Shown: positions 61,901 to 64,000 of the stretch, piece after piece
Layout of the letters: the number at the start of each line of letters is the position of its first letter
How positions within the stretch are numbered: position 1 is the stretch's first letter
NCBI RefSeq assembly: GCF_030445035.2
Contig: NC_080702.1
Location: forward strand, 14,950,029 to 15,014,028
Direction: 5' to 3'
From: Dasypus novemcinctus
Lineage: Eukaryota > Chordata > Mammalia > Cingulata > Dasypodidae
Length of the DNA: 64,000 nucleotides
The notes under the pieces: generated by a model
What the model was told of the DNA's origin: nothing
Databases searched by the model: none
What the model saw: the letters and a program-made list of their open reading frames with translations, nothing else
Made by a program: the position numbers and the translations under genes

Positions 61901-62369
61901 AACATTTCAGACATTCATAAAAGCAAGTCTACATATTTGGTAGGAGTGAGAGGATAATAAAATGATTTTTTTAAACTTTGTTTTTTGATGTGTAGGAAGA
62001 TGTTATATACCATCTAAAGAACTCATATTATTTACTTTTTCTTTCATAATATTTTTCATCAATTATTTATAACATATGTATTATATTCATCTTAGTGACT
62101 CTTTTTCATTCTTTAAATTGAAATTTTCCAGATTGTAGTTTTCCATTCAACTTGTTAATTGTATATTTAACTTCTTTGATCAATGATATTTTATTTTATT
62201 AAATAAACAATTCCTTACTTTATGGAATATGAATTTGTCTTTATGATAATAAAGTATTTCACATCTGAAAAAAATTATTTTAGTTCTTTAATATCATTCT
62301 TTATTTTGCATTTTTAAATGAAATATTTGTTAGTTCATATTATATGGTTGAAATGTGATGCTTTGTATT

Positions 62370-62880
62370 CCAGTTAATTCTGTGTGTCCACTTGGCTAGG
62401 TTATGGTGTCCAGGTGTTAGATCAAGTAAGCCCTAGACTGACTGTTACTGTGATGATATTTTATTGATGGAGCTAAGTCATTAGTTAGTTGACTGTGTCT
62501 ATGGCTTACTACATCTACAATCAGCAAAGGAGTTTGACCTCCACAATGAAAGGAATCTCCTAAGTCAATTAGATCTGAGGATTTCAGCCGTCAGAAAGAA
62601 TTTCTATCTCTTTTTCAGTCAACCTGCTGCTCCTGGAGATTCATTGTCATCCTCCAGATCCAACCTGTGGCTTATCTTATGAAATTCGTATGTGCCAGTG
62701 TCATGATAATGTGTGCCAATTCCTATAATAAATCTCTTTGTGTTTCTATATATATATGTAATACTGACATACATATAATTATATATATGCTATTGTTATA
62801 ATATCTATTATAAATGTATATATTACTGTATAAGATATGCATATATGTATGCCAATTTTATTTTTCTGGGAACCCTAATA
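62370..62880 (+). repeat. LTR-like interspersed repeat
   Basis: It opens TGTCCACTTGGCTAGGTTAT and ends near CTGGGAACCCTAATACAC, with AATAAATCTCTTTGTG and a TATA-rich microsatellite near its 3' part. This matches a common mammalian repeat whose family name I cannot give with certainty. Confidence 0.55.
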
Positions 62881-64000
62881 CACTTTCATTCTATACATTT
62901 TTAATCAATTGTCTAAAATCCACTAATTCTGGGACATTAAGTAAAGACGGGGGTATGAAAAGGGCATGGTACACACCATTCTTCAGGGAATATTTCCCGA
63001 AACAATTCCAGGATGAACAGGTATATACAGCCCTTTGTAGTTTTTTAATCCGAAAACAGTCTTATTGCGCATCTGTTACTCATACCTCCCAATAATGCCT
63101 ACCACCACGAAATCTGTTCTGACTTAGGGTAGCCACAAGAATATAAAATAGCTCTTGGTTTTCAGGCAAGTATTGCTTTTCTAGCATCATCTGGCACAGA
63201 AAGGGAAGGATGAGCAGTGATTCTATCCAGCTTAATGTCCTCTTCAAGAATAGGAAGTAGAAGGAAAAAGGAAGAAATTAACTCTTAGACTTCATATAAA
63301 ACCTTTCAAATTCTGAGAGAGATCAGAGCAGGAGTGGGAAGCAATGTAGATAGCATTTGAGATTCCTTCTTACATACACAGAGGAATAAATAGATATAAT
63401 CTATATAAGTATTGTCTATAGTGCCACACAATCCATAAATTTGAATCTCCTGACTTGTGGAAATCATCAGAAGCCTCACATTTCCAAGGACACTGTTGTT
63501 AGACAGGAAATATGGCCATATTCTGTTGAAATGCCTGTGGCAATAGACTGATTCTCATGATTTTTAAAATATATTCTTACTAGGAATATTATACCCAGCA
63601 ATTTAGCATGGAAAGAGTGAAATGTATAGCAGAGGAATGTCTGTAAAGCAACACTATATGAAATCATAAATGCAGAAGTACATATATGGTGTTTAAAGAG
63701 CAGGAAGTGTCCAATATAGCAGTGGATGAGTAAGAGAGGGGGGAAGAAGGATATGTTGTCAGAAAGTCAAGGGTGGGGATGATTCAGCACCATTTATGGA
63801 CCATAAAGATATTTGCAGGATGTTGATATCTTTCTGAAATAGAGATAGAAAAATGGAGGGTTAAAATTTAGAGAAAATAAGTATTTCCAAGTATTTAGTA
63901 AGATTTTACTATAAGGAAAAATAAATCTGTTTGTAGTAGTATGGAGAAATTTAATCAAGAGTGTTTGTCAATATAGGTTATGAAAGCGATCTATGTTCAT
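62881..64000. other. No gene seen
   Basis: Unassigned AT-rich DNA up to the window end. Short open frames at 62814-63095 and 63476-63667 have no recognisable domain. Confidence 0.5.

Overview
The window is mammalian nuclear DNA, dominated by nested transposable elements, with one clear host gene. Six tRNA-derived SINEs of the xenarthran DAS type (recognised from their body and internal promoter boxes), plus young full-length L1 LINEs with very long 3' UTRs, point to a xenarthran. An armadillo such as Dasypus is the best guess, and a sloth or anteater is not excluded. There are no bacterial-type features, CRISPR arrays or rRNA genes, and I saw no free tRNA genes.

Layout. 1-3530: old minus-strand L1 ORF2 remnant carrying a DAS SINE and a 997-bp solo LTR (2452-3448). 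3858-13366: nearly complete minus-strand L1 (L1-A) with intact ORF1, one frameshift in ORF2, a 2.8-kb 3' UTR and a CpG-rich array of 51-bp repeats in its 5' UTR. 13373-21480: older plus-strand L1 (L1-D), decayed, with a SINE and an internal deletion. 21500-25570: old L1 3' ends, a SINE and unassigned sequence. 27688-28590: intact single-exon vomeronasal type-1 receptor gene (V1R), the only confident host protein gene. 30398-32696: decayed Tigger1-type DNA transposon. 32800-35370: decayed repeats, an ancient L1 fragment and a SINE. 37185-38770: minus-strand L1 remnant whose 5' UTR is joined directly to its 3' UTR (L1-C). 39270-48985: second full-length minus-strand L1 (L1-B) with an 11-bp target-site duplication, one nonsense codon in ORF2 and a 5-nt deletion in ORF1. 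48997-56636: older minus-strand L1 (L1-E) interrupted by a second copy of the same solo LTR (50493-51467) and a SINE. 56637-64000: mostly unassigned AT-rich DNA with a sharply bounded CpG-rich block (58750-59170), one young DAS SINE with a clean duplication (60116-60503), an ancient L1 3' end and an LTR-like repeat.

How the parts relate. DAS SINEs are non-autonomous and are expected to move with the L1 ORF2 protein, so the L1s are the likely source of the machinery that placed them. The nesting gives an order of events: L1-E and the 1-3530 L1 remnant predate the LTR insertions, L1-D and L1-E predate their SINEs, and L1-B landed next to the 3' end of L1-E. The most notable observations are the CpG-rich 51-bp tandem monomers replacing about 800 bp of L1 5' UTR in L1-A, the L1-C 5'UTR-3'UTR fusion, and the two solo LTRs with different internal repeat numbers.
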